DNA of 64,000 nt from Pasteurella dagmatis (GTDB lineage: Bacteria; Pseudomonadota; Gammaproteobacteria; Enterobacterales; Pasteurellaceae). The DNA lies in contig NZ_LT906448.1 of assembly GCF_900186835.1 (NCBI RefSeq), positions 1,178,001-1,242,000 of the forward strand, in the 5' to 3' direction. Shown in pieces: positions 46,769 to 57,402 of this stretch; positions within the stretch are counted from its first letter, which is position 1, and each line of letters starts with the position of its first letter. The notes beneath the pieces were generated by a model. The model had not been told where the DNA came from. It saw nothing but the letters and a program-made list of their open reading frames with translations, and did not search any database. The position numbers and the translations under genes are program-made.

Positions 46769-47839
46769 TTATGTCCTTTTCCTACTCAGTAACCACCAAG
46801 TAATCAATAAGAACATAACACTTGGCATTAACGCACCTGCAAGTGGTGCAACATTATAGACTAGGCTGAGAGGTCCAAAAATCTCATTCACTACATAAAA
46901 TAAGAAACCGAAAAAAATGCCAGTCACGATGCGGGCACCAGCAGTCACGCTACGTAATGGTCCAAAAATAAAGGAAAGTGCTAACATCATCATTACCCCT
47001 ACCGAAATTGGCTGGAATAATTTACGCCAGTAAGTCAACTCAAATTTTTTCGATTCTTGTCCAGTGTCTTTCAAAAAGGCTATGTAATTCGACAAACCTG
47101 AAATGGACAACGATGTTGGTCTTAACGAAGCAATCCCTAAATTATCAGGCGTTAAACTAGTCTTCCATTCACTATTCAGGCGGTTTACTGTTTTGATCTC
47201 ATCAGGTGTTATTTCAGACTCGTTTAATTGGTGTAAAACCCACTTACCTTCTTCATAAACTGCACTATCAGCGTGCTTTACTTGTTTTAACTGACGATTT
47301 TCACCAAAGCTATAAATATAAATATCATTCAGTTCAAGATCATCAGTAATACGTTTTACATAAATAAAATCGCTACCTTCTTTTGCCCAAAAACCATCAC
47401 GCACAGATAATAAAGAACCACCTGTCATTGCTTTTGAACGCATATCACGCGCAAATTGTTCAGTTTGAGGGATTCCCCACTCTCCAATAGCCATGGTAAT
47501 AATCACCAATGGAATAGCTGTTTTCATTACTGCTAAACCAATTTTTAACCGCGAAAAGCCGGATGCTTGCATAACAATTAATTCACTGCGACTCGCTAAA
47601 TTACCTAAGGCGATTAATGAACCTAACAAAGCAGCCATTGGAAAGAAGGTCTCGACATCTTTTGGCATTGTTAATACAGTATATGCAATCGCCTGCCAAA
47701 TATCGTAAGTTCCTTTGCCAACTAAACGGAATTGCTCAACAAACTTAATAATGCCAGACAAGCCCACTAACATAATTAATGTGGCAAAGATTGCACCTAA
47801 AATGCTTTTCCCTAAATAACGATCTAATGTATTCATCAT
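46769..47839 (-). CDS. lptG: LPS export permease LptG
   Basis: About 356 residues with helices near 15-35, 55-80 and 100-120 and three more at the C-terminus (VGVMMMLALSFIFGPLRSVT). A periplasmic beta-jellyroll region lies between. It begins MMNTLDRYLGKSILGAI. With LptF and LptB it pulls lipooligosaccharide out of the inner membrane. ATG at 47839 has AAAAGGG upstream; ATG at 47836 is also possible. It directly follows lptF. Confidence 0.93.
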   Translation of the reverse strand: MMNTLDRYLGKSILGAIFATLIMLVGLSGIIKFVEQFRLVGKGTYDIWQAIAYTVLTMPKDVETFFPMAALLGSLIALGNLASRSELIVMQASGFSRLKIGLAVMKTAIPLVIITMAIGEWGIPQTEQFARDMRSKAMTGGSLLSVRDGFWAKEGSDFIYVKRITDDLELNDIYIYSFGENRQLKQVKHADSAVYEEGKWVLHQLNESEITPDEIKTVNRLNSEWKTSLTPDNLGIASLRPTSLSISGLSNYIAFLKDTGQESKKFELTYWRKLFQPISVGVMMMLALSFIFGPLRSVTAGARIVTGIFFGFLFYVVNEIFGPLSLVYNVAPLAGALMPSVMFLLITWWLLSRKRT

Positions 47840-47845
47840 TTTCAC

Positions 47846-48952
47846 TTACCCTTTTCTCACCATTGCATTGCTTAACCAATAGCGAAATTTATATACCGAA
47901 GCATTACTCCAGCTATTGAGTAGTAAACCAAGCATAAAAAAGACAAGGTTCACAAATGGCATTAAGAAAGCACCATCCAATTTGCCTGATCCCCAAGCCG
48001 ATTTAAGTGAGCTTTGTAATAAGAAATAAATTAAATACAATAAAAGTGCAGGTAATACTTTCGCAAAACGCCCTTGACGAGGATTGACACGGCTTAACGG
48101 TACTGCAATCAACGCCATTAATGGCACTGCTAATACTAAACTGACACGCCAGTTAAGCTCTGCTTTTGCCGCGGGTGAAGTGCTGTTGAGTAATTCGTTA
48201 ACGCTCAGTTCTTCTGCTTCATTTTTCTCGTTATTAATATCTTGATGGCCTAAATAAGCTTGGTATTCGTCGAAGTGCGTAATACGAAAATCAGGTAATG
48301 CAGCACTCCCCTCAACGCGCTCGCTATTTTCTAGCGTTAAAATTTGATCACCATTAGGTAAAGATTTCAATTCACCACGTTCTGCCACTAACACCGCTGG
48401 CTTTAAATTGCCACGTTCTCTTGTTTGGAACAGGTAAACATCATTGATTTGATTATCAACAATCTTGTCAATAAACAACACAAACTCATTGCTGTTGGTA
48501 CTAATAAATTGCCCCGCCGCTAATGCACCCATTGTAGGGTTTGCTTTAGCTTCTTGTAAAATTTCACTCTGTTTATTAATCGCCCACGGCGTCAGCCAAA
48601 AAACATTATAAGTCGCAATACTTGCGGTTAATAAAGATAAAAGCATTACAACACGCACCAGAATACGCTGCCCAACACCACAAGCACGCATTACTGTAAT
48701 CTCACTTTCAGCATATAGACGCCCAAAGGTTAATAAAATCGCGATGAATAAACATAATGGCAACATTAATTGCGCCATTGTAGGCATACCTAGGCCAAGT
48801 AATGACAACACTAAATCTGCAGGTACTTTACCGTTAGCGGCAGAACCTAGAACACGAACAAGTTGCTGACAAAAAAAGATGAGGAGTAGGATAAATAAGA
48901 TTGCAATCTGGCTCTTAAATACCTCTTTAATTAAATATCGAGTTAAAATCAC
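47846..48952 (-). CDS. lptF: LPS export permease LptF
   Basis: A 368-residue permease with the same six-helix plan as Lpt[57 protein letters not shown] and a C-terminal [21 protein letters not shown]. It pairs with LptG in the Lpt bridge. It is divergent from pepA, the order I recall from H. influenzae. Confidence 0.95.
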   Translation of the reverse strand: MILTRYLIKEVFKSQIAILFILLLIFFCQQLVRVLGSAANGKVPADLVLSLLGLGMPTMAQLMLPLCLFIAILLTFGRLYAESEITVMRACGVGQRILVRVVMLLSLLTASIATYNVFWLTPWAINKQSEILQEAKANPTMGALAAGQFISTNSNEFVLFIDKIVDNQINDVYLFQTRERGNLKPAVLVAERGELKSLPNGDQILTLENSERVEGSAALPDFRITHFDEYQAYLGHQDINNEKNEAEELSVNELLNSTSPAAKAELNWRVSLVLAVPLMALIAVPLSRVNPRQGRFAKVLPALLLYLIYFLLQSSLKSAWGSGKLDGAFLMPFVNLVFFMLGLLLNSWSNASVYKFRYWLSNAMVRKG

Positions 48953-49071
48953 ATTATCGCCTATATTTTTCTTGCAATTCCGATAGAATAGTTTAGTTTC
49001 AAGAACAGTTTAATTGTCGTATGATAACGTATTTTTAATGCGAAAACAGTAAAAATCTTTGTGAGGATAAA

Positions 49072-50556
49072 ATGAAATATTATGTAAAATCGACCGCACT
49101 TTTAGATATAAAAAGCAACATTATTATTGGTCTATATGAGAATGGAGAATTTTCATCTTCTGCTAAAAAAATTGATGAAATTTCGCAAGGTTATTTAACA
49201 AATTTAATTCAATCAGGCGAAATAACTGGCAAAATTGGCGAAGTATTAGTGTTACGTCATTTGCCAAATTACAGTGCGGAACGTGTATTTGTAGTTGGTG
49301 TAGGTAAAAAAGGCGAAATCAACGAAAAACAATTCAAACAAATCATTCAAGATACAATTAAAGTTGTAAAATCAACCAAAGCACAAGAAGTTATCAGCTA
49401 CCTTTCTGACATCGAAATCAAAAATCGTGACCTTTATTGGAATATCCGTTTCAGCGTTGAAACCATCGAAACAAGTTTCTATCAATTTGAGCAATTCAAA
49501 AGCAAGAAAAAAGAACAAGATGTTGCATTGACTCAATTTGTCTTTAGTACACAAGGCGAAGTAGCACAACAAGCGATTGAACACGCAAGTGCGGTGGCTT
49601 TGGGAGTAAAATTTGCTAAAGATGTCGCAAACTGCCCACCAAATATTTGTAATCCAATGTATTTAGCGGAACAAGCAAAAGCCTTAGCAACACGATCTGA
49701 TTTAATCAAAACCACGGTACTAGGTGAAAAAGAATTAGCTGAATTAAAAATGAACGCTTATTTAGCTGTTTCACAAGGTTCTGTGAATGAAGCACAACTT
49801 TCACTGATTGAATATCGCAATCACCCAAATCCAAATGCCAAACCAATTGTATTAGTAGGTAAAGGATTAACATTTGATGCAGGCGGTATTTCATTAAAAC
49901 CAGCAGAAGCGATGGATGAAATGAAATACGATATGGGAGGTGCAGCCTCTGTTTATGGCGTGATGAATGCTATTGCTGAATTAAAATTACCACTAAATGT
50001 CATTGGTGTATTAGCGGGTTGTGAAAACTTACCAGACGGCAATGCTTACCGCCCGGGCGACATTCTCACAACAATGAAAGGATTAACTGTTGAAGTATTA
50101 AATACCGATGCAGAAGGTCGTTTGGTGTTATGTGATACCTTAACTTATGTTGAGCGTTTTGATCCTGAATTAGTCATCGATGTGGCCACTTTAACAGGTG
50201 CTTGTGTGGTGGCATTAGGGGCTCACAACAGCGGTTTAATTTCAACTGATGATGAGCTAGCAAAAGCGTTAGAACAAGCAGCTGCGGAAACCACCGACAA
50301 AGCGTGGCGTTTACCATTGAGTGAAGAATATCAAGAGCAATTAAAATCTAACTTTGCAGATCTTGCTAACATTGGTGGTCGCTGGGGCGGCGCAATTACT
50401 GCGGGAGCATTCTTATCTAACTTTACAGACAAATATCGTTGGGCGCACTTAGATATCGCAGGTACAGCGTGGTTACAAGGCGCAAACAAAGGTGCAACGG
50501 GTCGCCCAGTGCCATTATTAGTGCAATTCTTAATTAACCAAGCGAAAAACGCTTAA
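49072..50556 (+). CDS. pepA: cytosol (leucyl) aminopeptidase
   Basis: A 494-residue M17 metallo-aminopeptidase. [20 protein letters not shown] near 260 with [13 protein letters not shown], and the signature [10 protein letters not shown] near 345, hold the two-zinc site. It trims N-terminal residues from peptides. GAGGATAAA precedes the ATG. An uptake signal lies in the first codons (GACCGCACTTTTAG). Confidence 0.96.
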   Translation: MKYYVKSTALLDIKSNIIIGLYENGEFSSSAKKIDEISQGYLTNLIQSGEITGKIGEVLVLRHLPNYSAERVFVVGVGKKGEINEKQFKQIIQDTIKVVKSTKAQEVISYLSDIEIKNRDLYWNIRFSVETIETSFYQFEQFKSKKKEQDVALTQFVFSTQGEVAQQAIEHASAVALGVKFAKDVANCPPNICNPMYLAEQAKALATRSDLIKTTVLGEKELAELKMNAYLAVSQGSVNEAQLSLIEYRNHPNPNAKPIVLVGKGLTFDAGGISLKPAEAMDEMKYDMGGAASVYGVMNAIAELKLPLNVIGVLAGCENLPDGNAYRPGDILTTMKGLTVEVLNTDAEGRLVLCDTLTYVERFDPELVIDVATLTGACVVALGAHNSGLISTDDELAKALEQAAAETTDKAWRLPLSEEYQEQLKSNFADLANIGGRWGGAITAGAFLSNFTDKYRWAHLDIAGTAWLQGANKGATGRPVPLLVQFLINQAKNA

Positions 50557-50611
50557 TCTCTAAAGATAAAGCCACCGTCTTTGATTAAAAACTGTGGCTT
50601 GTAAAATAAAA

Positions 50612-50652
50612 AAGTGCGGTGAAAATTTTCAGAATTTCTACCGCACTTTTTG
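50612..50652. terminator. uptake-signal dyad between pepA and mtn
   Basis: AAGTGCGGT (50612-50620) and ACCGCACTT (50640-50648) with complementary interior, flanked by A and T tracts. Bidirectional. Confidence 0.9.
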
Positions 50653-50670
50653 TTTATATAGAATGGCTAA

Positions 50671-51360
50671 TTACAACTTCTCTAACATTCCTAATACCAT
50701 TTGCGAAGATTGCTTTGCTGCAAGTGGTAAAAACTCTTCAAACGACATACTTGCTTCACCGTCGCCTGCATCAGAAATTGCACGTACTACCACAAATGGT
50801 ACATTAAACACATGGCAAACCTGTGCGATCGCAGTAGCTTCCATTTCGACGGCCATTACTGTTGGGAAATCTGCTTTGATTTTTGCTAACGCATCTCCAC
50901 CATTAATAAAGCTATCGCCAGAGCAAATTAAACCACGTTTTACATTATGCCCTTGTTCTTGGGCAATTTTCTCAGCTATATCCAATAATTTTTCATCAGA
51001 AACAAATGCAGGTGGGCAAGCTGGTAATTGACCTTTTGTATAACCAAACGCTGTCACATCTGCATCGTGATAGATTGTCTCACTGGAAATCACAATATCA
51101 CCTACTTTCAAACCTTGAGCCACACCACCAGCAGAGCCGGTATTGATCACAAGATCAGGTTTAGCTTGTTGTAATAACATAGTAGTCCCGATTGCAGCGG
51201 CAACTTTGCCAATACCTGATTGCAATAAAGCAACGGCTTTACCTTGAATAGTCCCTTCATAAATAGTACAACTTGCTACTTGTGTCACCACTTTGTTTTC
51301 CATTAAATTGGCTAAAATTTCAACTTCTTGTGCCATCGCACCTACAATACCAATTTTCAT
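50671..51360 (-). CDS. mtn: 5'-methylthioadenosine/S-adenosylhomocysteine nucleosidase
   Basis: A 229-residue nucleosidase: [46 protein letters not shown], and [14 protein letters not shown] with catalytic [10 protein letters not shown] near 195. It recycles adenine and thioribose and clears SAH, feeding autoinducer-2 synthesis. The ATG overlaps the preceding stop as TAATG. Confidence 0.96.
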   Translation of the reverse strand: MKIGIVGAMAQEVEILANLMENKVVTQVASCTIYEGTIQGKAVALLQSGIGKVAAAIGTTMLLQQAKPDLVINTGSAGGVAQGLKVGDIVISSETIYHDADVTAFGYTKGQLPACPPAFVSDEKLLDIAEKIAQEQGHNVKRGLICSGDSFINGGDALAKIKADFPTVMAVEMEATAIAQVCHVFNVPFVVVRAISDAGDGEASMSFEEFLPLAAKQSSQMVLGMLEKL

Positions 51361-52043
51361 TATTTTTGTTTTTCCTTTATTAATTTATCAACTAAAAAAT
51401 CTAAGACTGCAAAACTGTAATCATCACTGTATAAAGTGCTTGCAGTTAATACATAACGACCATCAATCACTACATAAGGAAAGGTAAACACCCCATAATC
51501 TTCAGTGAGTTTTTGAGCATTCCAAACTTGGCGCAATATATTCAGAGAATAAAAGTTACGATCAAATGCCTCAACATTCACCTTTTGTTGTGCTAACCAA
51601 GTGCGCAATTCATTGATCTTAGCAAGCTGCGCATAGCGATGTTTTTCAGCAGTTTCAAATAAAAGTAATGAGGAAGTATCTTCTTCATCGATTGACTTCA
51701 AGGTGTAGAAAACCTGTGCGGAATAATACAAATTTTCAGTCGCAACGGGATAGATCTCTAATTTTACATGATCAAGATTAGTTTGCTCATACAAAGTCAG
51801 AATATCCTGTGCATACGAACAAACACGACAATCATAATCAAAGAAAAATTGGATTAATATACGCGAATCGGTTCTGTTAATCGCCAACGGCTCTTGATAC
51901 GAAAAATAATCTTTACCTTCTTTAAACTCGATTTCAGGTTCTGTATTTGAGGCGGAAAATTTCAGCGATGAAGTAGCCTGGCCATTAGTTGCTAATGCCA
52001 GTTGCAATAATCCAAATAAGAAAAGAAACCCAATTCGCCGCAT
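51360..52043 (-). CDS. exported thioredoxin-fold (DsbA-like) protein
   Basis: A 227-residue protein with a signal sequence ([20 protein letters not shown]). [20 protein letters not shown] near 87 is a thioredoxin-type CRVC site, and [15 protein letters not shown] near 190 gives the cis-proline loop. A helical insertion lies between, as in DsbA. It is likely a periplasmic oxidoreductase, but CRVC is not the usual DsbA CPHC. It lies in a run with recJ and dsbC and is coupled to mtn. No symbol assigned. Confidence 0.8.
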   Translation of the reverse strand: MRRIGFLFLFGLLQLALATNGQATSSLKFSASNTEPEIEFKEGKDYFSYQEPLAINRTDSRILIQFFFDYDCRVCSYAQDILTLYEQTNLDHVKLEIYPVATENLYYSAQVFYTLKSIDEEDTSSLLLFETAEKHRYAQLAKINELRTWLAQQKVNVEAFDRNFYSLNILRQVWNAQKLTEDYGVFTFPYVVIDGRYVLTASTLYSDDYSFAVLDFLVDKLIKEKQK

Positions 52044-52055
52044 TTTCGTAAAAAT

Positions 52056-53777
52056 CTACTCTCCTATTGGCAAAATGTAATCCACTAATAACTGTATATT
52101 ACGGTTGCCTCTAAACTCGTTAATATCTAATTTATATGCCAATTTCGCTGATTTAATAGACATATCAGGATAATAACGAGTATCAACGTTAAAGGCAATG
52201 GCGTCAAGTAATGGTCCACCCTGTTTTGGTTCGACCATCATTTTTAAGTGTTTCTCGCCCACTAAACGCTGCTGCAAAATTTTAAACTCGCCGTCAAAAA
52301 CGGGTTCTGGAAAGGCCTGTCCCCAAGGACCAGCTTCTTTTAACGCTTCTGCTATCTCTAAACTAAATTGATGTCCTGCAAGCTCCCCATCCGTCCATAC
52401 AATGCCCTGTAACTTATCTTCACCAAGCCACTCAGATACAATTTGATTAAACGCCTGTTGAAATGCAGCAAACTCAGATTCATAAATACTCAAACCTGCA
52501 GCCATTGAATGTCCACCAAATTTTAAAATCATATTTGGATATTTTGTATGAATTCGCTCTAATGCATCACGTAAATGCAATCCCTCAACAGAACGTGCCG
52601 AGCCTTTTAAAATACCTTCTTGGTCTTGTGCAAATGCCACTACTGGGCGATGAAATTGATCTTTAATGCGAGAAGCTAAAATCCCTAGCACCCCTTGATG
52701 CCAATCTGCTTGGTATAACGTAATACCTAATGGGAGTTCTTGCTTAAGTGCGGTCAAATTTCGGCAAATTTCAAGCGCCTCAAGTTTCATCCCTTGCTCA
52801 ATTTCTCTGCGAGATTGATTTAAACTATCCAACTCTAAGGCTAACGCTCTTGCAGTCTCCATATTTTCTGCCAGTAGCAATTCAACACCAACTGACATAT
52901 TGTCTAATCTCCCAGCCGCATTGAGACGAGGGCCAATCGAAAAACCTAAATCGGACGCTGAAAACTGGCTAATATCTCTATTTGCAACTTCCGCTAAAGC
53001 ACGAATACCACAACGGCAACGCTCTGCTCGAATACGTGCTAATCCTTGATAAGCCAAAATGCGGTTATTTTGATCTAAAGGAACAACATCAGCAATCGTG
53101 CCTAATGCGACTAAATCTAATAATTCAGTGAAATTCGGTTGTGTTTGTTGAGTAAAAACCCCTAACTCGCGAAATTTTGCTCGTACTGCAAGCATTAAAT
53201 AAAAAGCAACGCCAACCCCAGCCAATGATTTAGAGGGGAACTGACAGTCAACTAAATTGGGGTTTACGATAGCATCTGCTTCGGGCAATATTTCAGGAGG
53301 CAAATGGTGATCGGTAATCAACACCTTAACACCTCGCTGTTTTAGAAAAGCTACACCATCAACCGAAGAAACTCCGTTATCAACGGTCATTAATAATTGA
53401 ACATTTTTTTCGAGTGCTTGCTCAGCAACAGCAATACTCAAGCCATAACCCTGCTCAAAACGATTCGGAATAAGAAATTCAACATCAGTAAAACCTAATT
53501 GTCGCAATGCTAATACGGTTAATGCAGTGCTTGTTGCACCGTCTGCATCAAAATCACCTACAACAACTATTTTTTCTTGTTGTTGGTAAGCCGACACTAA
53601 TAAATTCACAGCACGCTCGATCCCATACAAATCTTGAGGGTGTAATAATGATGCCAAAGTGCGGTCTAATTGTTTCGCATTTTTAATATGACGAGCGCGA
53701 TACACACGATCCAATAAAGGATCCGGATAAACAATTTCTCCTTGTGGAACAAATCGACGTTGAATTAATTTATGCAC
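52056..53777 (-). CDS. recJ: single-strand DNA exonuclease RecJ
   Basis: A 573-residue 5'-3' exonuclease of the DHH family. KIVVVGDFDADGATSTALTV near 75, LMTVDNGVSSVDG, LITDHHLPPE near 155 and the DHHA1 part with LKFGGHSMAAGLSI near 420 hold the metal site. It acts in recombination, mismatch repair and base excision repair. It lies 12 bases before the DsbA-like gene. Confidence 0.96.
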   Translation of the reverse strand: MHKLIQRRFVPQGEIVYPDPLLDRVYRARHIKNAKQLDRTLASLLHPQDLYGIERAVNLLVSAYQQQEKIVVVGDFDADGATSTALTVLALRQLGFTDVEFLIPNRFEQGYGLSIAVAEQALEKNVQLLMTVDNGVSSVDGVAFLKQRGVKVLITDHHLPPEILPEADAIVNPNLVDCQFPSKSLAGVGVAFYLMLAVRAKFRELGVFTQQTQPNFTELLDLVALGTIADVVPLDQNNRILAYQGLARIRAERCRCGIRALAEVANRDISQFSASDLGFSIGPRLNAAGRLDNMSVGVELLLAENMETARALALELDSLNQSRREIEQGMKLEALEICRNLTALKQELPLGITLYQADWHQGVLGILASRIKDQFHRPVVAFAQDQEGILKGSARSVEGLHLRDALERIHTKYPNMILKFGGHSMAAGLSIYESEFAAFQQAFNQIVSEWLGEDKLQGIVWTDGELAGHQFSLEIAEALKEAGPWGQAFPEPVFDGEFKILQQRLVGEKHLKMMVEPKQGGPLLDAIAFNVDTRYYPDMSIKSAKLAYKLDINEFRGNRNIQLLVDYILPIGE

Positions 53778-53803
53778 AAAAAATCCTAGAACTAAAATAA
53801 GCT

Positions 53804-53826
53804 AAGGACGCATTTAGCGTCCTTAA
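53804..53826 (-). terminator. stem-loop between dsbC and recJ
   Basis: AAGGACGC-ATTTA-GCGTCCTT. The T run after it is interrupted, so termination is probably partial. Confidence 0.6.
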
Positions 53827-53840
53827 CATTAATATGATGA

Positions 53841-54524
53841 TTAATGAGATAATGCAGATAAAAGATCTTTGGGTTTTAAATATCCGCCAATAAGTTCTCC
53901 TTTCTCTGTCACAATCGTTGGTGTGCCATTCACACCAAATTGCAAACCAAGTTGATAATGTTTTTTCACTATTTTAGGTTCTAGCAATTGCTGTGGTAGG
54001 TTACCTTTCATTGCTTCGTCTAAACTAAATTGTGGTTCTTTCGCTCTAAAGACAAATTCCATTTGACGAGCCACATTTGTGTCTAAACCACCGCGAGGGA
54101 ACGCTAAATAACGCACTGTAATGCCTAACTCATTATATTCTTTCATTTGCTTATGTAACACTTGACAATAATGGCATGAAATATCACCAAATACTGTTAC
54201 TACATGTTTTTCATTTTTAGCAGGATACACTATCATTTCTTTTTGGTATCCTTTTAATTTATCTAGTAATAGTTTTGCAGAAATATCAGTAATCCCCCTT
54301 TCTGATGTTTCGTAAATTTTGCCATCAAGAATGTATTTTGCATCTTCGGTAATATAAAAAATACCATTATCCGTTACCGCAGTTTTAATACCTTTAATTG
54401 GCGAATCACTCACTTCAACCCCCTTTAATCCCATTTTATTAAAGCGTTCAGAAATAGCATCACTGCTTGCCATTGCTGTTGTTGAAAGAACCGAGATAAA
54501 AAGTGCGGTCAGTATTTTTTTCAT
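53841..54524 (-). CDS. dsbC: periplasmic disulfide isomerase DsbC
   Basis: A 227-residue protein with signal peptide MKKILTALFISVLSTTAMAS, an N-terminal dimerisation domain (VSDSPIKGIKTAVTDNGIFY), and a thioredoxin domain with CHYC (VTVFGDISCHYCQVLHKQM) and cis-Pro in NGTPTIV. It corrects wrong disulfides in exported proteins. ATG at 54524 starts the signal peptide; the longer frame upstream is not needed. It is divergent from prfB. Confidence 0.95.
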   Translation of the reverse strand: MKKILTALFISVLSTTAMASSDAISERFNKMGLKGVEVSDSPIKGIKTAVTDNGIFYITEDAKYILDGKIYETSERGITDISAKLLLDKLKGYQKEMIVYPAKNEKHVVTVFGDISCHYCQVLHKQMKEYNELGITVRYLAFPRGGLDTNVARQMEFVFRAKEPQFSLDEAMKGNLPQQLLEPKIVKKHYQLGLQFGVNGTPTIVTEKGELIGGYLKPKDLLSALSH

Positions 54525-54684
54525 TTTTTCGTTCCTATGTATCGAAATCAAAGGTTAAGCTTTAGCCGATTAATTATAAAGAGATTCCTTGTTTGTGCAA
54601 GGTCTCACGTAAAAAATTGCCCTACCATAACAACCTAAAATAGCTTATAATCTCGATTTATATCTATCTTTTAATTTTAGAAAT

Positions 54685-55783
54685 ATGTTTGAAATTAATC
54701 CTATCAAAAACAAAATCTCAGACCTCGCTCAACGCACGCAAGTGTTGAGGGGGTATCTTTGACTTCGATGTAAAAGTTGAACGATTAGAAGAAGTCAATG
54801 CAGAATTAGAACAACCTGATATCTGGAATGAGCCTGAAAAAGCGCAAGCATTAGGCAAAGAACGTGTTGCTTTAGAAACGGTTGTCCATACAATCAAAGT
54901 ACTTGTTCAAGGCTTAGAAGATGTTGAAGGTTTACTTGAACTTGCTATTGAAGCAGAAGATGAAGACACCTTCAATGAAGCAGTTATTGAACTGGATGAA
55001 TTAGAAGAAAAGCTCGCTAAATTAGAATTCCGTCGAATGTTTAGTGGTCAACATGATGCTGCTGATTGCTATGTCGATCTTCAAGCAGGTTCTGGTGGAA
55101 CTGAAGCACAAGATTGGACAGAAATGCTATTGCGTATGTATTTACGCTGGGCAGAAAGCAAAGGCTTTAAAACCGAATTAATGGAAGTCTCCGATGGTGA
55201 TGTCGCAGGCATTAAATCTGCAACAATTAGAGTTTCTGGTGAATATGCTTTCGGTTGGTTACGTACTGAAACGGGCATCCATCGTTTAGTGCGAAAAAGT
55301 CCATTTGACTCCAATAACCGTCGTCACACGTCATTTAGTGCAGCGTTCGTTTATCCTGAAATTGATGATGATATTGATATCGAGATTAACCCAGCAGATT
55401 TACGCATTGATGTTTATCGCGCCTCTGGTGCGGGTGGTCAGCATGTTAATAAAACTGAAAGTGCGGTGCGCATTACCCATATTCCAAGTGGTATCGTTGT
55501 ACAATGCCAAAACGACCGCTCCCAACATAAAAACAAAGATCAGTGCATGAAACAGTTGAAAGCGAAGTTATATGAAATGGAATTACAAAAGAAAAATGCA
55601 GATAAACAAGCAATGGAAGATAACAAATCTGATATTGGTTGGGGAAGCCAAATTCGTTCATATGTCTTAGATGATTCACGTATTAAAGATTTACGCACTG
55701 GCGTTGAAAATCGTAATACGCAAGCGGTGTTAGATGGTGATTTAGATCGCTTTATCGAAGCTAGCTTAAAAGCAGGATTATAA
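54685..55783 (+). CDS. prfB: peptide chain release factor 2, with programmed +1 frameshift
   Basis: The gene is split between two frames. ATG at 54685 opens 25 codons ending CTT, then TGA at 54760-54762. A +1 shift continues from GAC at 54761 to the stop at 55781-55783, giving 365 residues. RF2 motifs follow: [16 protein letters not shown] (with the GGQ loop [19 protein letters not shown]) and the SPF tripeptide ([10 protein letters not shown]). The frameshift lets RF2 control its own level. It is upstream of lysS, as in most gammaproteobacteria. Confidence 0.97.
54748..54762 (+). promoter_or_regulatory. prfB recoding site
   Basis: AGGGGG (54748-54753) acts as an internal Shine-Dalgarno element 3 bases before CTT-TGA, with C next after TGA. 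This is the standard RF2 frameshift signal: slow termination at UGA-C promotes slippage on CUU. Confidence 0.97.
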
Positions 55784-55841
55784 AATATCAGGATAATATT
55801 CCTTATCGAACAAAATCTTAAAAAATAACTAGGTAATAAAA

Positions 55842-57347
55842 ATGTCAGAACAAATTCAAGAACTTGATCTTAATGGCGAAATGCTAGTTCGTCGTGAAAA
55901 ATTAGCCGCACTACGTGCAAAAGGCAACCCATTTCCAAACACTTTCCGTCGTAATGCATTAGCCGCAGATTTACATACTCAATATGATGAAATTGAAGGC
56001 GAAGAATTAAAAACGCAAGAAATTGAAGTGAAAGTCGCTGGACGTATTATGACTCGTCGTGCAATGGGTAAAGCCACCTTCATCACATTACAAGATATGT
56101 CTGGTCGTATTCAACTTTACGTAGCACGTGATAACTTACCTGATGGCGTTTACGCTGAAGATGTCGGTACTTGGGATTTAGGTGACATTATTGGAGTGAA
56201 AGGTACGCTATTTAAAACCAAAACTAACGAATTAACTGTACGTTGTACTGAAGTGGAATTATTAACAAAGGCGCTTCGCCCATTACCAGATAAATTCCAC
56301 GGTTTAAGCGATCAAGAAACACGCTATCGCCAACGTTATTTAGACTTAATTTCTAATGAAGAATCACGTCGCACTTTCATAATTCGCTCGAAAGTGATTG
56401 CAGGTATTCGTGACTACTTTATTTCTAAAGGTTTTATGGAAGTAGAAACACCAATGTTACAAATCATCCCTGGTGGTGCTTCTGCGCGTCCATTCATCAC
56501 TCATCACAATGCATTAGATGTGGATATGTATTTACGTATTGCACCAGAGCTTTATTTAAAACGTTTAGTGGTTGGTGGTTTTGAGCGTGTATTTGAATTA
56601 AACCGTAACTTCCGCAATGAAGGTGTATCTGTTCGCCATAATCCTGAATTTACTATGCTCGAATACTACCAAGCATATGCGGACTACCACGATTTAATGG
56701 ATAATACTGAAGAATTATTGCGCAAACTTGCTATCGATATTTTAGGTACGACTATCGTTCCTTACGGTGAATATGAGTTTGACTTCGGTAAACCATTTGA
56801 GCGTATCACAATGCACGATGCAATCTTAAAATACGGTGCTGATAAAGGTATCGTAAAAGAAGACCTATACGACTTTGATCGAGCAGTCACAGTGGCAGAA
56901 AAATTAGGTATCGAAGTACAAAAATCTTGGGGATTAGGTAGCCTTGTAAACGTAATTTTTGAAGAAGTCGCAGAACATCACTTAATTCAACCGACCTTCT
57001 TAATGGCACATCCTGCTGAAATCTCACCATTAGCACGCCGTAATGATGAGAACCCAGAAGTGACTGATCGTTTTGAATTATTTATCGGTGGCCGTGAAAT
57101 TGGTAACGGTTTCTCTGAGTTAAATGACGCTGAAGATCAAAATGAACGTTTCGATGCGCAAGTTGCAGCAAAAGAAGCTGGTGATGATGAAGCAATGTTT
57201 AAAGATGAAGATTTTGTGACCGCACTTGAACACGGCTTACCACCAACAGCAGGCGAAGGATTAGGAATTGACCGTTTAGCTATGTTATTTGCAAACGCTG
57301 CCTCAATTCGAGACGTTATTCTCTTCCCAGCAATGAAGCAAAAATAA
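55842..57347 (+). CDS. lysS: lysyl-tRNA synthetase (class II)
   Basis: A 501-residue enzyme with an N-terminal OB anticodon domain ([20 protein letters not shown] near 67) and the class II core. Motif 1 is [20 protein letters not shown], motif 2 is [20 protein letters not shown], and motif 3 is [18 protein letters not shown]. It charges tRNA-Lys. It follows prfB after 58 bases; its own ribosome site (ACTAGGTAA) is clear. Confidence 0.97.
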   Translation: MSEQIQELDLNGEMLVRREKLAALRAKGNPFPNTFRRNALAADLHTQYDEIEGEELKTQEIEVKVAGRIMTRRAMGKATFITLQDMSGRIQLYVARDNLPDGVYAEDVGTWDLGDIIGVKGTLFKTKTNELTVRCTEVELLTKALRPLPDKFHGLSDQETRYRQRYLDLISNEESRRTFIIRSKVIAGIRDYFISKGFMEVETPMLQIIPGGASARPFITHHNALDVDMYLRIAPELYLKRLVVGGFERVFELNRNFRNEGVSVRHNPEFTMLEYYQAYADYHDLMDNTEELLRKLAIDILGTTIVPYGEYEFDFGKPFERITMHDAILKYGADKGIVKEDLYDFDRAVTVAEKLGIEVQKSWGLGSLVNVIFEEVAEHHLIQPTFLMAHPAEISPLARRNDENPEVTDRFELFIGGREIGNGFSELNDAEDQNERFDAQVAAKEAGDDEAMFKDEDFVTALEHGLPPTAGEGLGIDRLAMLFANAASIRDVILFPAMKQK

Positions 57348-57357
57348 TCTCTTTTGT

Positions 57358-57392
57358 TATCCCCAATATAGTATTGGGGATACGTCTTTTAT
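57358..57392 (+). terminator. terminator of prfB-lysS
   Basis: TATCCCCAATA-TAG-TATTGGGGATA, a perfect 11-bp stem, then a weak T tract. Confidence 0.75.
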
Positions 57393-57402
57393 AGGTATTA
57401 AA

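Noticed and set aside
55037..55783. Truncated prfB or pseudogene starting at 55037
   Set aside because: The in-frame TGA at 54760 is the conserved programmed frameshift with AGGGGG and CTT-TGA-C; the gene is intact.
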